Of a stretch of 64,000 bases of DNA, positions 1-13,600 are shown piece by piece; the first letter of the stretch is position 1, and every line of letters begins with the position of its first letter. The stretch covers positions 29,716,650-29,780,649 of the forward strand of contig NC_134026.1 of NCBI RefSeq assembly GCF_964204645.1, given 5' to 3'. The position numbers and the translations under genes are program-made. Under the pieces are notes generated by a model, which searched no databases, was not told the origin of the DNA, and saw only the letters and a list, made by a program, of their open reading frames with translations. Origin of the DNA: Tubulanus polymorphus. Lineage: Eukaryota > Nemertea > Palaeonemertea > Tubulaniformes > Tubulanidae.

Positions 1-165
1 GTATCACTGGTACTGGGATGATGTACTGGTATCACTGGCACTGGGATGATGCACTGGTATGACTGGTACTGAAATGATGTACTGGTATCACTGGTACTGG
101 GTGCTGGCTTGATATGCTGGTATCACTGGTACTGGGATGATTATACACTGCAACTGGGTTGGTGT
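1..165. repeat. Minisatellite at window edge
   Basis: Degenerate tandem copies of a roughly 27-30 bp unit built on the words ACTGGTATCACTGGTACTGG and GATGATG. The array runs off the left edge of the window, so its true length is unknown. No coding frame or RNA gene is evident in it. Confidence 0.85.
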
Positions 166-1954
166 GGGTTGATAGTACTTAATCTGTAGTAATGAAGAAG
201 GCGGCCAATCTCACTACTGGATAGCCTAGTATCAGGTGCTGAACTCAGAAGCGGTGCTGCGACGTTGCATAACCAATTCATAGCCGGCTTCAATTCAACA
301 AATTCATTCTAAATATAATAAACACATTTTCATCTACGTCGTCATAAAAAAACCAATATAAATCATTAAATAATGAATAAATGAGGGATCGATTACACTT
401 ACATTTAGTACATTGTTATTGTAAGTTGCGCAATTATTCAAACTTTCTCCCACAACCAGGTGACTTCATATAAATCAATCAAATCCATTTACTACAAAAT
501 ATCAAATACATTTTCATTCAATCATAAAACAAAACATCATTAAACAGTGAATAATGAATAATAATTAGAATCTAGGCCTATTTCACATATACCGATATAT
601 TCAAATAAATATTCGAGATATTTCAAATAAATCACTACTTACCCCTCGAATATTGAATCCATCACCGGAATAATTCACTGACACTGTCAATATAATGACA
701 GCTACTTCCCCGCAGGAAAAAACGCTCATAGGCTGGAAAAACACTAGGCTGGGGTTGCTAGGCTTATGAATGGACAAATATTTGGGTCCCGTACCTACCG
801 TAGCTTTTTAGGCCTAATTGAAAATAATTCTTTCAACAAAATAGAAACCTTTTCTAACTTGCAATATGAGTTTCAAATTCAAGAAATCAAACATTTCGGC
901 CTGACTCGCAACGATGAGTTTCAAATTCAAACTTCACATAGGAGGCCTTTTTAATAGTTATTTGTATGTAGGCCGTGTGGGTGGTGCATATGCCAGAGCC
1001 AGCCCCAGCGCCAGCGCCCAGGCCCTGATACGGTCTGGACCGGGCGGAGGGAGGACTCGCCCACCACCCGTGGCGTCCCAGCTAACGATGTCAATGACGA
1101 CTGAGGCCTATTATCAATTAAACAGTTTCAAACTGTTTATTTGCTGTTTTCTGAAAGGAATTAAACAGCATCAATGATACATGCTTGGAGCGCATGATGG
1201 AAATTCTTTACGAACGGCACGTCAAATTTGGACCCGGAAATAGGTTTTTACATCATTATAATAAATCCCATCCATCAGAGTCACATTCTATTAAATTCAA
1301 TTCAATTTTGTTCCGTGAATATTTGTGTCGAGAGACGGAAAGGAAATTCTATGTCGAGACATCAAGGATAGTTTTATCGTTATTACTGCAGTTAATTTAC
1401 TGTTTCAATGCAGATATAGAAATAATTGTCTTTCCTTATTGAATGTTTCTAAATTTTTTTACTTTTCAATAAATTGAGAATCTACCTAGAATGAAATATT
1501 TAAGATCAGTAAAATTGAAAAAAATTGAAATATTGAGATATTGAAACGTCGATATTTTTGTGATCACTTTTGAGATTAAGAGTTGAAATAATTAAACTTT
1601 CAAAGTGACTGAGGTATTCAAATGAATAAGAAAATATCTGAATAGAATTGGATAAGTGTTTAGCAGTTTAGATATTCTAGTTTCTAGATTTCGGATTCGA
1701 GAACTATTTAAATTAAATTTCAGAGATTCGTGCTAGATATGTTGTGGATTTGAGATAACCAAGATAAGTAATTGAGATATTTGAGGCATACTAATTGAGA
1801 TAAGGTAATGAGTAAAAACTTACTTAAATTGAGGAACAGGTCGAGTGCCCCGCCATTTTTCAGCACCTCGACCTGTACGGATTTCAGCACGTCGAATAAA
1901 AAGTTACATGACATGATTGTTGTAGTTTTTGTAGTTAGTTGTCGACGTTGTTGT

Positions 1955-2160
1955 AGGTTCCGTAGAAGGTTCTCACGGTTGTCGAAGGTTCTGTTGTAGA
2001 AGGTTCTAACGGTTGTCGAAGGTTCTCACGGTTGTCGAAGGTTCTCACGGTTGTCGAAGGTTCTCACGGTTGTCGAAGGTTCTGTTGTCGAAGGTTCTGT
2101 TGTAGAAGGTTATGTTGTAGAAGGTTATGTTGTAGAAGGTTCTTTTGTAGACTGTTCTTC
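1955..2160. repeat. GGTTCT-type minisatellite
   Basis: Tandem array of 15-18 bp units with the pattern GGTTGTCGAAGGTTCTCAC, grading into GGTTCTGTTGTAGAA variants. Unit length is mostly a multiple of three, which creates a spurious repetitive open frame (Val-Val-Glu-Gly) on the plus strand. Confidence 0.85.
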
Positions 2161-2179
2161 TTGTTGTAGGTTCTCTGAT

Positions 2180-2201
2180 TGCTGCTGCTGCTGCTGCTGC
2201 A
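2180..2201. repeat. (GCT)n microsatellite
   Basis: Seven uninterrupted GCT units directly after the minisatellite. No larger coding context is visible. Confidence 0.9.
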
Positions 2202-2569
2202 ATATTGATAAAAGAATAATTAATACCAAGATATTAAATCAATCAAGAAACATTTCATCGACAGAAAAAATAAAATGGACGCAGTTTAGCATACCGGAAA
2301 ATGGCCGAACTGGAAAGAGTGACCCCGTGACCGGGCCTTATATACCGACACCGGTGTGACGTCATATTACACAATACTGACCAATGACAAGTAACTTGAC
2401 ATTCCCGCCGAGAAGTCAAAGAATGAAATTATTGCCACCGAAATGCCATTAGATTCGAATCCTGCAAACGGAACGATAGTTGATTTTCTATTAAGGGGTG
2501 CCTTCACGTTGGAAAGCGCCGATGCCCGGCCCACACCAGTCTACTTAGTTTTGTGGCCAATTTAACATA

Positions 2570-2773
2570 CCGTAAATCGGGGTGACTTGAGACGCTTATT
2601 TGTGATTTTTTCAAATGCAGCTCGAGGACCTACCAACAATCTACCCAAATGATGATTATTTGGACAACAATTGGTCCCTCTTCAGTTCTAGGCATGATGA
2701 AAAAAATGTGTCTAATGATTTTCTAATTTTTCTTATTCAGAAACAACTGTCTCATATCACCCCAAGGTTAGGG
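2570..2773. mobile_element. Short inverted-repeat element (MITE-like)
   Basis: Ends are imperfect inverted repeats. The left end contains GGGGTGACTTGAGAC and the right end, reversed, reads GGGGTGATATGAGAC. The inside is A+T-rich without coding capacity. A MITE-like element is inferred from structure only; no clear target duplication was found. Confidence 0.55.
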
Positions 2774-5079
2774 TCTTGAAAATTTGCTGTAAATAAAAGT
2801 TTGATTTTACGCCGATAATTTGATTCTGTTTGTTCACCAGTTGTTTCACCAGACTTTAAGCAGCTTATACAACTGTGGACAATTGGATTCAAAACTCAGT
2901 AGAACTGGATCCAGAACTGTAGAACTGAACCGCTGACTACGTATTATTAGAAATTAAATAAAGCCAGAAAATTTGAAGGAAATTTCGTTCTAGGAGACGA
3001 CGCCTTTACTCAAGCTGGTCAGTTAGGGATCGAGTTCAACTAATACACCTTTAACCTGTGGAAACAGTAGGATATTATGTACAGCCTTGCACCGATAATC
3101 AAGTCTTTTTACTCTGGATCATTTAACCAATCCGTGAAATTGATTGTCCGAGAACTATTTCCTAAAAAAATGTTGAAAGTCTCTTTTACTCTCCCAAGAC
3201 CGACTGAGGTGCATGGACTGTATATATGGTGACTTGAAGTTACCACAGGCAGCCGTTATCAATATAACTTTTTGAATTCATCGTGGGAAAAAACCAAACT
3301 TTTTGAATTCTGGATCTTAGGTAGAGAGTCTATAGATAATTCAAGATCCATAGCGTATTTGCTAAGGTCCCAATTTTGTTGAAAATAACCCCTCTTCCCT
3401 AAAACATCACGCTGGCCATGCTTAACAATGCAGGCCCAACTTAAAAGAATAGCCTCTTAGAAAGAGTTGCCTTGTCAAAATACTCAATTTTGGAATAAGT
3501 CGAAATCATTTTTCAATGGCCTAATTCCAAAATATTCAGTATTATTGGAAATGTCCATCTATCGTATATCGCTATTCTATGGTTATTTGCATTGATTGAC
3601 CAATTTATTCGAAGACTAATGTTTCAGTCCACTGGAAATACACTGCCAAATTTTCCTTGAGATCTGAGAGTAGGGCATAGGCTAATATTTTCATTAGATA
3701 GAATAGGTTTGCGGATTTTTACTTCATCATATTTAGAAATATTCTGGGAAGGATTAGCCATGCAGTATCTGCTGATGCTGTACTATATACACATCATCGC
3801 TCCGTCATGCCGAGTTATACATTTCACATCAACCAGTATCTACATGCAGCTGTTCAGTGTGTACACACTATATCTGAATACGAGGCTGGAATAACATGCT
3901 CACTTCACGTAGGTTAGTTTTTGGGCAAGTTAAGTTGTACCATAAAACTGAGAAATTCTCTATCAACATGGTACATTCTTCGGGAATCCCGTAACACTAA
4001 ATCAACAAAATGGAATTACAATGACTAAATCGCGGACATTGGACTCTGGAAATTGAGTCTCGCATCGCCGGCTCGTTTCACTGAGTCGAGCCGGTCCTTG
4101 GAAGGTAAAAGAGGTGGCTGCCGCCCAGGACAGCCTTAGCCCTGCCTTTTCCTTTTCCATTTCCTGCCCATTGCCAAAACAAATCATTTATTATTCACTT
4201 ATTTTAGAAATAAATTACAACAATTTGTTCGTTGTAAAATAGGACTGGAGTTACAGAGGCGAAGGCATCGTGCGGCGTATGTTCTGAGGAAAAAGGAATT
4301 TTAGAATAAAATGTAGTAGTTTATTAATAAAGAAACAAGTTGAAAATATAACTGCGATAAATACAGGTACTTCTTTGGAAATAAAACACACAATATGCTA
4401 CGAATATGACAGCTTGAACTGGATTCCCTAAAAGGGATTATAAATTGATAAGTAAATAATGGCGTTTCATCTTCGATTAGAAAATATTCAAACTTTTACT
4501 TTATTCTATTGTCTGACTAATTTGATTCCAAAGTTTAAGACCCTCTGCTCTTCAAGCTTAAGTGTAGCCTGTTCATCAAAATTCGCCATTATGGTTTCAT
4601 TTATAAACCCATATGCCAGAACAAAAAGTTTAGGACCCTTTGAGATTTTTTTACGTTAGTAGGCCTACAGTTGTATTTCTATTAACGACAAAATGGAGAT
4701 AATTCCTCGATGATGATTATGAATTGATGCATTTAACTCAAAAAGATCAGCGAACGTGCGAGGTAGAAGGTTGTGTGAATGACAATGATACAGCTACCCG
4801 AGACAAATTATCAATGCCGAGAGCCAACGGGTTGAAAGGACATGTCTAATAACAAGATTAATAGAATCTAAAACCAGTGATTGAAGAAATTCAATAAATT
4901 TGTGTTTATTTATAGTTGTCCAGTTCGTCCCGACAATCAATTCCACCATGGACATCTTTTTCCTTTAGATACTTGAACATAATTATTACACAGACAGAAA
5001 AGTTTAAGTGAAGTTAATGTTTTCAGCTTTTTTAAAATTTAAACACAGGGAATCTATTCCTAAATGGTTTATATATTAC

Positions 5080-5245
5080 AGTCAACCCCCGATTTACCGC
5101 CCACATCGGTGCAGAACGATTTTGGCGGTATAGAGAGTATGGTGGTATATCAGGGGTGTTTTACTATGTATTTGTATAGAGGTGTATATTGAGAAAACCT
5201 GGCGGGGTGGCGGTATATGGGAAGGCGGTATATCGGGGGTTGACT
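5080..5245. mobile_element. MITE family B, copy 1
   Basis: A 166-bp element bounded by near-perfect inverted repeats. The left end reads AGTCAACCCCCGATTTACCG; the right end, reversed, reads AGTCAACCCCCGATATACCG. The inside shares the segment TTGAGAAAACCTGGCGG with a second copy at 29888-30007. No ORF. Classified by structure and by its copy within the window. Confidence 0.75.
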
Positions 5246-5351
5246 ATCTGGAAGACAATTCAATATATTATATATATACACTGTACGCATGTATGTTGTA
5301 TCATTAGATGATGAAACTGAAGACTTCGGCCACTTTATCAGAAACCAATGT

Positions 5352-5516
5352 GGGATCATTCATTTATTATGTACGCATAAATTTTGAATTTTTCAACCCC
5401 CATCCCCCTCTGTACGCAAAATCGGCCATTTTTTTTCATATACATTATGCATTACAGTACGCAATTGCACTGACCCCTCCCCCTCCCCTAATGCGTACGT
5501 AATAAATGATTGACCC
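5352..5516. mobile_element. MITE family A, copy 1
   Basis: A 165-bp element with inverted ends built on ATTCATTTATTACGTACGCAT (left copy one base different). Just inside lie C-rich tracts (CCCCATCCCCCTCTGTACGC and CCCCTCCCCCTCCCC). A second copy with the same ends and interior lies at 37678-37842. Non-coding. Confidence 0.8.
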
Positions 5517-5812
5517 CCATACACTTTAGTCTATCAGTGATTTTACCATACATAAAACAACCTACTTGAATTCAATGAAGAAATTAATAATGAATATGAT
5601 ACATGAAAGAAAGCTAATACACAAAGCATGATAATCAATATTTAAAATATGTTGGACATGTATTTGCTATTGTAGTAACAAGTATTTTTTATTTTTCATA
5701 TTGCTGATATTAAGCAGAAAAAAGTGATCACATATTAACAACATATCACAAAAGATTCAAAGACAGACACAGAAACTGCCATTTCTCTGATTGAATGAAT
5801 TCATTTGCACTT

Positions 5813-8370
5813 TTAGGAACGATAGATTTTAATGACGTCTTTGACGGGTTGGCGACAAATAGGACATAGTGGATTACGTTGTTTTCTGAGGGTCCCCGCG
5901 CAACTAGAACATATACACATGTGTCCACATGCGTATAGCACAGTGTCTGTTATATTCTCATAACAAATAACACATTCTTTACTATCTTTATCACCATTTG
6001 ATCCTGAATCAGAAACTGTTCCTGCTTGTCCAGAAATGGAAGGAGTTGGTTGAGACATCTGTCCGGGTGATCTTTGAGTCTCTCCGCACACGCCTGAAAC
6101 GGCAGAACATTGTATTCAAACTCATGATTCGATGTTTAAATCATTGAAATACGCACACGGAACAAGAATTATTACCTAATGATTTAACTTTAGTTATGTT
6201 TCCATATAAATCAAAGAAAGCCCACAAAGGTAAAGTGGTATCAACGTGCATTAAACAGTTCAAGTCCTTATCATTTCTTCCATAATAAACTTCACCTAGA
6301 ATATAAATAAACCCATGTATACAACGTACTGGCAATTGAGATCAAGTGTAAATAACAGTGTTCTCCATAACAGGTTTTAAAGGGTAGCCATCCCCTTCAT
6401 TTTTAAATGCACTCCTCTGAGAATCAGCCAACCCTTAAATAATATCTTCTGCCCCTACCAGAGTGGATGTCAATATTCTATCAATGCTGCTAATTGCTTT
6501 GAAATATATTGAGCTAACGTGAAAAAAAAGAAGATTACGCCAAAATCAACTTTAAATTTTCTGCATGTTTTGGGGGATCTAAAGCCTTGCTCTTCAGCAG
6601 CCACAATGTCATGATATGTAGCTACTTAACAATTCCATTGTAGCTTTTAAAAGTTATTTAGTAACGTACCAGTATCCGCGACTTTAATGGTTAATTCATC
6701 TCCTAATTCCGGATTCACGCACAGGTTTTTATTGACGACCCAATATTCACGTCTATCAAGTAATAAATCGGCATCATCGGGCAACGAATCGGAATCTATC
6801 GATGCCGGATTACACGACGTCAGACCGAACGCTAAACCACCAACGAACGAACGATCGATTCCTTGAATCTGAATCACCATCTTTTCTCCCCATCGAATCG
6901 GACGAGCGGTGAATCCGTACGCGTTGCAGTACTCCTCCGGTTTTCGGGTCGCGTACCGTTTATCGTCGGAAATCTGAATATTTCTACCATGGAAATCATT
7001 GAACAGTAGACTGCCGGTGATCGTGTGATATCTGACCGGTAGATTCGGATTACTAACACGCTCTGTTGATTTCGGTCGAACGTTATTCGGTGTCGACAGC
7101 GGTAGGGTGGGACCTATTCCGATATCAGTATTGATCACTTGTGGTCCATCTGAAAATCAAAACAGTTATAATCAACACGGAATCATTCTAAATTTTAAAG
7201 CTGTAAAATGCCAATTATAAAGCCTAAAATGTATCCAATTTCATGACCATCATTAGGGAAAAAAATTATAATTCGTTTCTCGTAACCAGCTGCAGGTCAT
7301 TTTGTTTAAAATGCATTAAAATTTGTAATCAGTTGATTTCTTAAGCTGCCAGGTCTGTAATAGTTAGCTCGGTCATGGCTTATAATATACAGGGTCGATA
7401 GGTGGCTTGTCGGGACAACTTTTAAACAGTAGAAATGAGAAACAAGGTATCAATTAATTTAAGCCTTGTGAACACATTTTTCCAAACACCTATTATATAT
7501 TACTTTTTCCTAAGCAATTAGACTAGGTTAAAACCAAGTGGTAATAAATAGCCTCACAACTTCTCTTGTAGCGCCCATTTTTTCAAAATCAATGTCATGA
7601 AAGTTACAGTCATGAAATTTGCTAGAGCTCAATCTCCGCTCAAGGAGAGCTGGCTATATGAACTCACCACAGAATTCCACAGCTATCGTATTACCATACA
7701 CATCTACGAGTGGCCAGACCGTTAAATTTGAATTTACACCAGAAAAAAACACTCCTTTCTCTTCACCATTTACTCCGTACATAACATCACCATTTCTTTG
7801 AATATAGAAAAATACGACGTTTCCAACTTCGGCGAATCTTTCACCGAGAGCCTTGCACCAGTATCCGCTCTTACTAGTCAGATCAGGACAAGCGTAACGC
7901 GGCAGAGTACGGCTATTTATAGATTGTGGGTCGTGTGACGTATATCCGAATCTTAAAACTCCGCTCCAACTGGTCGATATATCGGCAAAACGAACGTAGA
8001 TTTTTTCACCCGGTTGAACTGGCCGGCTGCCGAAACAAATTCCTTTACAAAAACTGTCAATTCGACGCGCCCGTTTTCTCGTACCTTCAACTGCTATGTT
8101 ATCGCTGTGGTTATCGTGAAAATACATCGCAGCCTGTGGTCCTGTGTTTTGCATTATATCTCCTACAAATCCAATAAACAAAAGGTCAATAAATGAAGAC
8201 GCATATGTTTTTGTTATATTCCAAAAATGCCAGGCAGCAGTTCGCCAGTTTTGTGATAAAACGAAACTGCTTTACTGGGGGCTGGATTTTTAACGATTTA
8301 TTTGCAAATTAGACATGATTAAACTGAATATTGAAACTATACCTCTAGCGCTCTGATGAGCATTCCCCAT
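5813..8370 (-). CDS. NEURL1-like: Neuralized-like E3 ubiquitin ligase
   Basis: Five coding exons on the minus strand: 8343-8370, 7668-8162, 6670-7149, 6176-6295 and 5813-6093, giving 467 residues. After a nine-residue first exon beginning MGNAHQSAR come two NHR (neuralized homology repeat) domains, with the family words RPVQPGEK, WSGVLRFGYTS and LPRYACPDL in the first. A C-terminal C3HC4 RING starts at CVICYENITDTVLYACGHMC and ends CPICRQPVKDVIKIYRS. Family knowledge: NHR domains bind Notch ligands and the RING recruits E2 for ubiquitination and endocytosis of Delta. The MGN start resembles vertebrate NEURL1, where Gly2 is a possible myristoylation site. Its start codon lies 250 bp from that of the divergent dehydrogenase gene. 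Confidence 0.92.
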
Positions 8371-8620
8371 TCTAGTAGAAAAACATCGAAAAACGGTTTT
8401 AATCAGTCGCTAATTGCGTGAGGAGAACAATCGAGCTGAAAATCAATCGAATTCAAGCGATTGAATTTATTGATTAGGCATCACTGGTAAGCGAGTATAT
8501 CCCTTATTCGGTCCGGTTCCGCATTTTATTTTTCAGTCCTATTCGACCACTAATACAAGTAACTGGACTATTTTTTATGTCATATAATCGGATTAAGCCG
8601 GATACAATCTCTAATTAATA
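8371..8620. promoter_or_regulatory. Divergent intergenic promoter region
   Basis: The 250 bp between the start codons of the neuralized-like gene (-) and the retinol dehydrogenase gene (+). Both 5' ends must lie here or in undetected upstream exons, so a shared bidirectional promoter is inferred. I see no clear TATA box or CpG island. Confidence 0.5.
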
Positions 8621-10350
8621 ATGAGTTGCTGCTGTATTTGTTTGGTAGTTGCTGCGCTGATATTTCTACCGCTGTTTATATTGTATTTGTATTTAAGGTT
8701 GACAGTCGGTCGATATTCATCTGATGTTGATTTAACAGCGAAAACTGTCATAATCACAGGAGCTAATGTCGGTAAGGACTGATCGGAACTCCCTCCCACT
8801 AGCACTTGCACCCTAAGAAAAAAATCTAATTATTTGTAATCTTTTCTTTTATTCATCTATTATTAGGTATTGGATTTGAGACTGCTCTAGATTTGGCGAC
8901 AAGAAATGCCAGGATTATCTTTGCCTGTCGTAACTTAGAAAAAGCGGAACAAGCAAAACAGAAAATATTTGAAGAAACCGGCAATAGACAATTAATCGTC
9001 AAACATCTCGATCTGGCCAGTTTAGATTCGGTCAGAAAATTTTCTGCTGAAATCTTGAAGGAAGAAAACCGTTTAGATATTCTGATCAATAATGCAGGAG
9101 TTGTAGGTATGAGTTTGAACTATTTATTGATTTAAACTGAATTATTAATTTCAGTGTTCAAGATCATGTATGAGTTAATAAAATTTTCTTGTTTTTCCAG
9201 AAGTGACACCGCAGAAAACTAAAGATGGTTTTGAAATGATGTTTGGTGTCAATCATCTGGGCCATTTCTTACTTACACTTCTTTTGAAAGGTTTGAAGTT
9301 TCATTAGGATAATTTTCAAGTCAGACTCAAATTACATGTATATGTCATTCCTGCTTATTTTTTGTTTCAGATTTATTGATGAAATCAGCTCCGAGTCGAG
9401 TTGTAGTCGTTTCCTCTGTTGCTCATATGTGGGCTAAAATCACAGCTAGTGAAATAACAGCTGACAGATTAAACACATATAACCGTAGCCAATACGGAGT
9501 ATCAAAGCTAATGAATATACTGTTTACAAGGGAACTTAGTCAACAGTGGAAAGATTCCGGTAAATATGCAAATATGTTTATAGAAATCACAAGTGACTGT
9601 CTATTAAACAGATGAAAAAACCCATAATCAAAAAGAAAGTTTTAAAGATTTTCTTTTGTGGGTTTTTCAGTTGTTTAAATTCTATCACTTTGATATCACT
9701 GTCCTTGTTTGTATATTTCTAGGTGTGACTGTGAATGCCCTTCATCCGGGAGCTGTTCAATCTGAATTACTACGTAATCTGCCTCCAGTGCTCCAGTTTA
9801 TGTTTGACAAAATATTGTGCAAGATCTTCTACAAGGTAGTGATTATTTACTGTTCCCAGTAAACTCACGTCTGTCCTCTGATACCTAACTCTAGTTTAGA
9901 ATTCATTCATTAATTACCTTAGTACCTGGCTAATTTCCCTATCACACACCTGAATGGATTTACTTATTAGCTTTACCACTGCCTGTGCACTGTCTATCTT
10001 AATTAAGAGTATGATCAATCATAACATTCAGCCCCCAAACATCTCTGATAGTTAGTCAAATGCTTGGCTGACAATGTGCGAGTTAGGCGTTAGGTGTATT
10101 GTACTTATTATCACACATTACTGAAGTTCTTCCAGTGTTCATCGTAAAACATTTTACTTCTGTATTTCAGACAACTAAAGAAGGAGCTCAGACCTCAATC
10201 TACGTCGCTGTGGCGCCCGAACTGAAACATGTAACCGGAGAATATTTTTCAGATTGTAAAATCAGTAAACGTTTACTCGAAATTGCTCGAGATGATGGAG
10301 TTGCGAAGAAAGTTTGGGAGATAAGTGAGCAATTTTGTGGCCTGAAATGA
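8621..10350 (+). CDS. Retinol dehydrogenase-like SDR (RDH11-14 group)
   Basis: Six exons: 8621-8771, 8867-9106, 9201-9290, 9371-9559, 9723-9835 and 10171-10350, giving 320 residues. The N terminus is a hydrophobic membrane anchor ([19 protein letters not shown]). The Rossmann cofactor motif TGANVGIG is split by the first intron. NNAG follows, and the catalytic pair is YGVSK. Length and order match the classical short-chain dehydrogenases of the RDH11/12/13/14 group, which use NADP(H) to reduce retinal or other aldehydes at membranes. Substrate cannot be told from sequence. The start codon was chosen because it precedes the anchor and is the first ATG in the exon. Confidence 0.9.
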
Positions 10351-10677
10351 GCCCTCAATGACCCTAAGTCAAACGAGGCGATAGATATTGAAAAGGATGG
10401 ACATAAATCATATGGATCTGCTGAATAAACATAGACTTCAAATTATCACTTCTATTTTGTATCTAAAGCATAATTGTAGATTATTTTGTAAATAATTATC
10501 TACTGTTTACATAAGTTTAATAATAATTACACAATATTTGAGATATTATAAGATTGTTTGTTGTTCCTTAAATTACCGACTGTGAATAATATAGACGAGG
10601 ATTGATAGATCACGGACTCGAACTATGGATGAACCTTTATGACTCTCAAGTTTATTGTCATAATAAAACATTTCATA

Positions 10678-13600
10678 TTAATCTACTGATCCGCTTCCTG
10701 ATTTTAAACCCGACAACAAATTAGACTTCTTGAGTTTCTTCACTGGTTCCCCTAAAAAATGAAATAAACACATGTAACGTTTTCAAAGAGAAGTTTTGGA
10801 ATAAGATCAGCTAGAGAATTACTGGTACCTTCATGATAATGATCAGTTGTTCTTTTACGTATCTGGTCGACAGAATCTTCAGATTCTGCCCACTCTAAAA
10901 CAAGACGGCGTCCGAATAAATGTGTGCTGTGACATAACGCTTCAAATGCTCTCTGAAAATCCATATAAAAACTTTTTACCACCTTACAAATTAAATGATC
11001 TGAGCATCATATTGGTCTAGGCTTACCTTTGCATCTTGTTTCGTGAGATAATCTACAAATCCAAATCCCCTGTGCGATCCTGTACCACTTAATTTCGTTG
11101 GCAAACGAACAGATTTCAATTCACCAAAAACTCTATTGGAGAAAATAAATTGATATTCAGTAAGGTTCATTCTTATGATGTAAAGTGATTTGTTCTCAAC
11201 ATCTAATTTCTTACTTGAACAATTCTCTTATTTCATTTTCTTTTGCTTCAAAAGGAACATTGCGGACTAGAATTTTAGTTGATACTTGTTTCTTAATTTT
11301 TTGTTTCTTACGATGGGATTCGACAACTCTGAAATTAAAAAAAAAACCTCAGAAAATGATGCTTAGCTTAGATCGTAATACAAGACAATGAGATATCGAT
11401 GACTTACCCCGTAGCTCTTTGCGAGAGTTTTAATTCAACGGTGAAATCATCAATTTTAGTCCGTTGAAGTTCTTTTAACGCTTTCTGTGCATCATCTTTT
11501 CTGGTGAATGTAACAAAGCCATAACCCATCGACAAAAATTGTCCCGGATTTTTCATATCTTTCTTCTTAGCCACACTCGCGCTATGAATACGGCCACATT
11601 GCGAGAATGCTTCTTTCAGGGTTTCATCAGTCGTGTCAAAATTTAATCCTTTCACGAATACAGTAGAATCTGGTTCTATCTCAGAATCCTCCTCATCATC
11701 CATTGTTTTCTCAGAATCTTCAGTTGTTTTTGTATTTTCTACACTGTCCGTTGTTTTGGAATCCATATTTTCATCCGTTGTGTTCGATGCAGTTTTAAAA
11801 ACTTCAATTGGAGCCCATTCCAAATAAAGCGGAACGTGTTCAAACTATAGAAAAATATTTTTGTCCAAAATACGCATTAATCTTTTATCAGCGTTTTGTC
11901 TACTCACTGATGGCTGTGGGTTGTACACATACCTTGGTGTAAGCTAATCTTCTGAAAGCCGTTTTAGCTTCGGTTGGTTCTAGGAATTCGACGATGGCTG
12001 TAACTCCAGATGGAGGTATCAATACTCGACCCAGCTCTCCGTGTTTAGAGAATAAATCTCGAATACTTTCATGTTTAGTTCCAGCCGGAAGATTCTTGAC
12101 CAGAATCACAGTTTTACTTCGAGCCGAAGCAATCTGAAATATTTAAAGGTTTTTCACGTATGCTGTTAAAAAGAACTATAAATTATGTTGACCAATTACG
12201 ACTCTACCTGACTAAATGCATCCAGCTGAACTCCATTCTCTATCAAAAACTGTCTCGTTTCAGCAACAACCTGGGTCTCCCCGAGAGCCATTCTAACACC
12301 CAAACTCTGCTTACCATCCTGAAAGATGAAACCCGGTACGTTCAGATTCCAGCATCATTCCAGCAAGATCTGCACAAACCAGAATTCAATACCGCAGTGA
12401 AAACTTACAGAGGTTAAAATATCACTTTTTGCTTTTCCATATTTTTCAGCCATCACATCAGCTACAGCATTAGCACCAAGGAACAGTGTATTCCAGTTGT
12501 GTGAACTAAAATAAAGTTTAACAACTTGTTTTAATATATACTGCACTCAGACAAGAAGTACAAATAATTATCAAATATGTACCTCATAGCTTTAGCTTTC
12601 TTCTCTTTCTCCCTCTTTTTTTTAAATGATTCAGGACCTAGAATTAAAATAACAGTTCAATTTCCACAGAAGTGACTTAAAGTACATCTCGTATGCGGTG
12701 ATGTATTGGCCACACGTATGAAATTACCAGATTCTTTTTCATTGTGATCAACCTTTTCTTGTCCGGGTAAAATGTGTAACATACGACCCTGAAAGATCGT
12801 ACCATCCAACTCAGTAAATGCCTTCACTGCATGCTCCAGCATCATAAACGTGATGAATGCGAAACCCTTGATCTTCTTAGTAAATTTATCGATTGGTAAA
12901 TGAATGTCAGTGACTGGTCCTGAAACAGATTGAAAATTCTTCCGAGATTAACTAAATTCACCCGCATTGATAAACAACAGAATGAATTGCAACGGTATAA
13001 AACTAACCATATTTTGAAAAGGTTTCTTCCAAGATTTCCTCCGTACAAGCATCATAAGCAAGATTCCTCAAATACAGTCGACCAGTCTATAAAACACAAT
13101 GTACTTTATTGAAGAATGCAACGTGATACCGTTATATCGTTGTGATTATTTATTCAGTCCTGAGCTTATGGCTTACCTCCCCAATGCTTTCCATTTCTTT
13201 GTCTTGTTCTTCCATTTGTTTCTGTTGAGCTTTTATTTCCCAAGGTCGAGGTTCGTCTTCGACTAACAGTTCTTCTTCTTCTTCAGGAGTTCCACTCAGC
13301 ATCTTCTTCACGTGAACCTTTTTACCATCTGAAATTTTGAATACTGATCGATGCATCCTATTCTATCCTACTCCGAATTTATGAGACAATTAATTAAGGT
13401 GTACGAAATGGAAATCCTACCTAGAAAGTTTTTATTCCGCCTGGCGGCCTGGTCCTGTTCCTTTTCAGTTACAAAATCAACGTACGCAACACCTGAAAGC
13501 GTATAACACTACTGCATCAGTATATTCTTGTACCAATAAATCTAAATAAAGATGATACGTTTATTCCTTACCTATAACTCGTTTAGCAGCATTACGAGCA

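Larger units (their letters stand above)
166..5812. other. Gene-poor stretch
   Basis: I find no gene in this stretch. Open frames are at most about 100 codons, lack recognisable domains and are not linked by a consistent chain of splice sites. The longest (2051-2359) is largely a translated minisatellite. What can be supported is listed separately: a minisatellite, a short GCT run and three inverted-repeat elements. Part of the 3' UTR of the neuralized-like gene must lie just below 5813. Confidence 0.6.

Noticed and set aside
914..1177. 87-codon frame with a G+C-rich Gly/Arg/Pro section.
   Set aside because: No domain, no flanking exons, ordinary low-complexity composition; could be a local G+C-rich patch.
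1..2160. Regularly spaced repeats that could suggest a CRISPR-like array.
   Set aside because: The units are directly abutting minisatellites without unique spacers, in a eukaryotic genome.
2051..2359. 102-codon frame with Val-Val-Glu-Gly repeats.
   Set aside because: It is the translation of a minisatellite whose period is a multiple of three; no splice partner or conserved domain.
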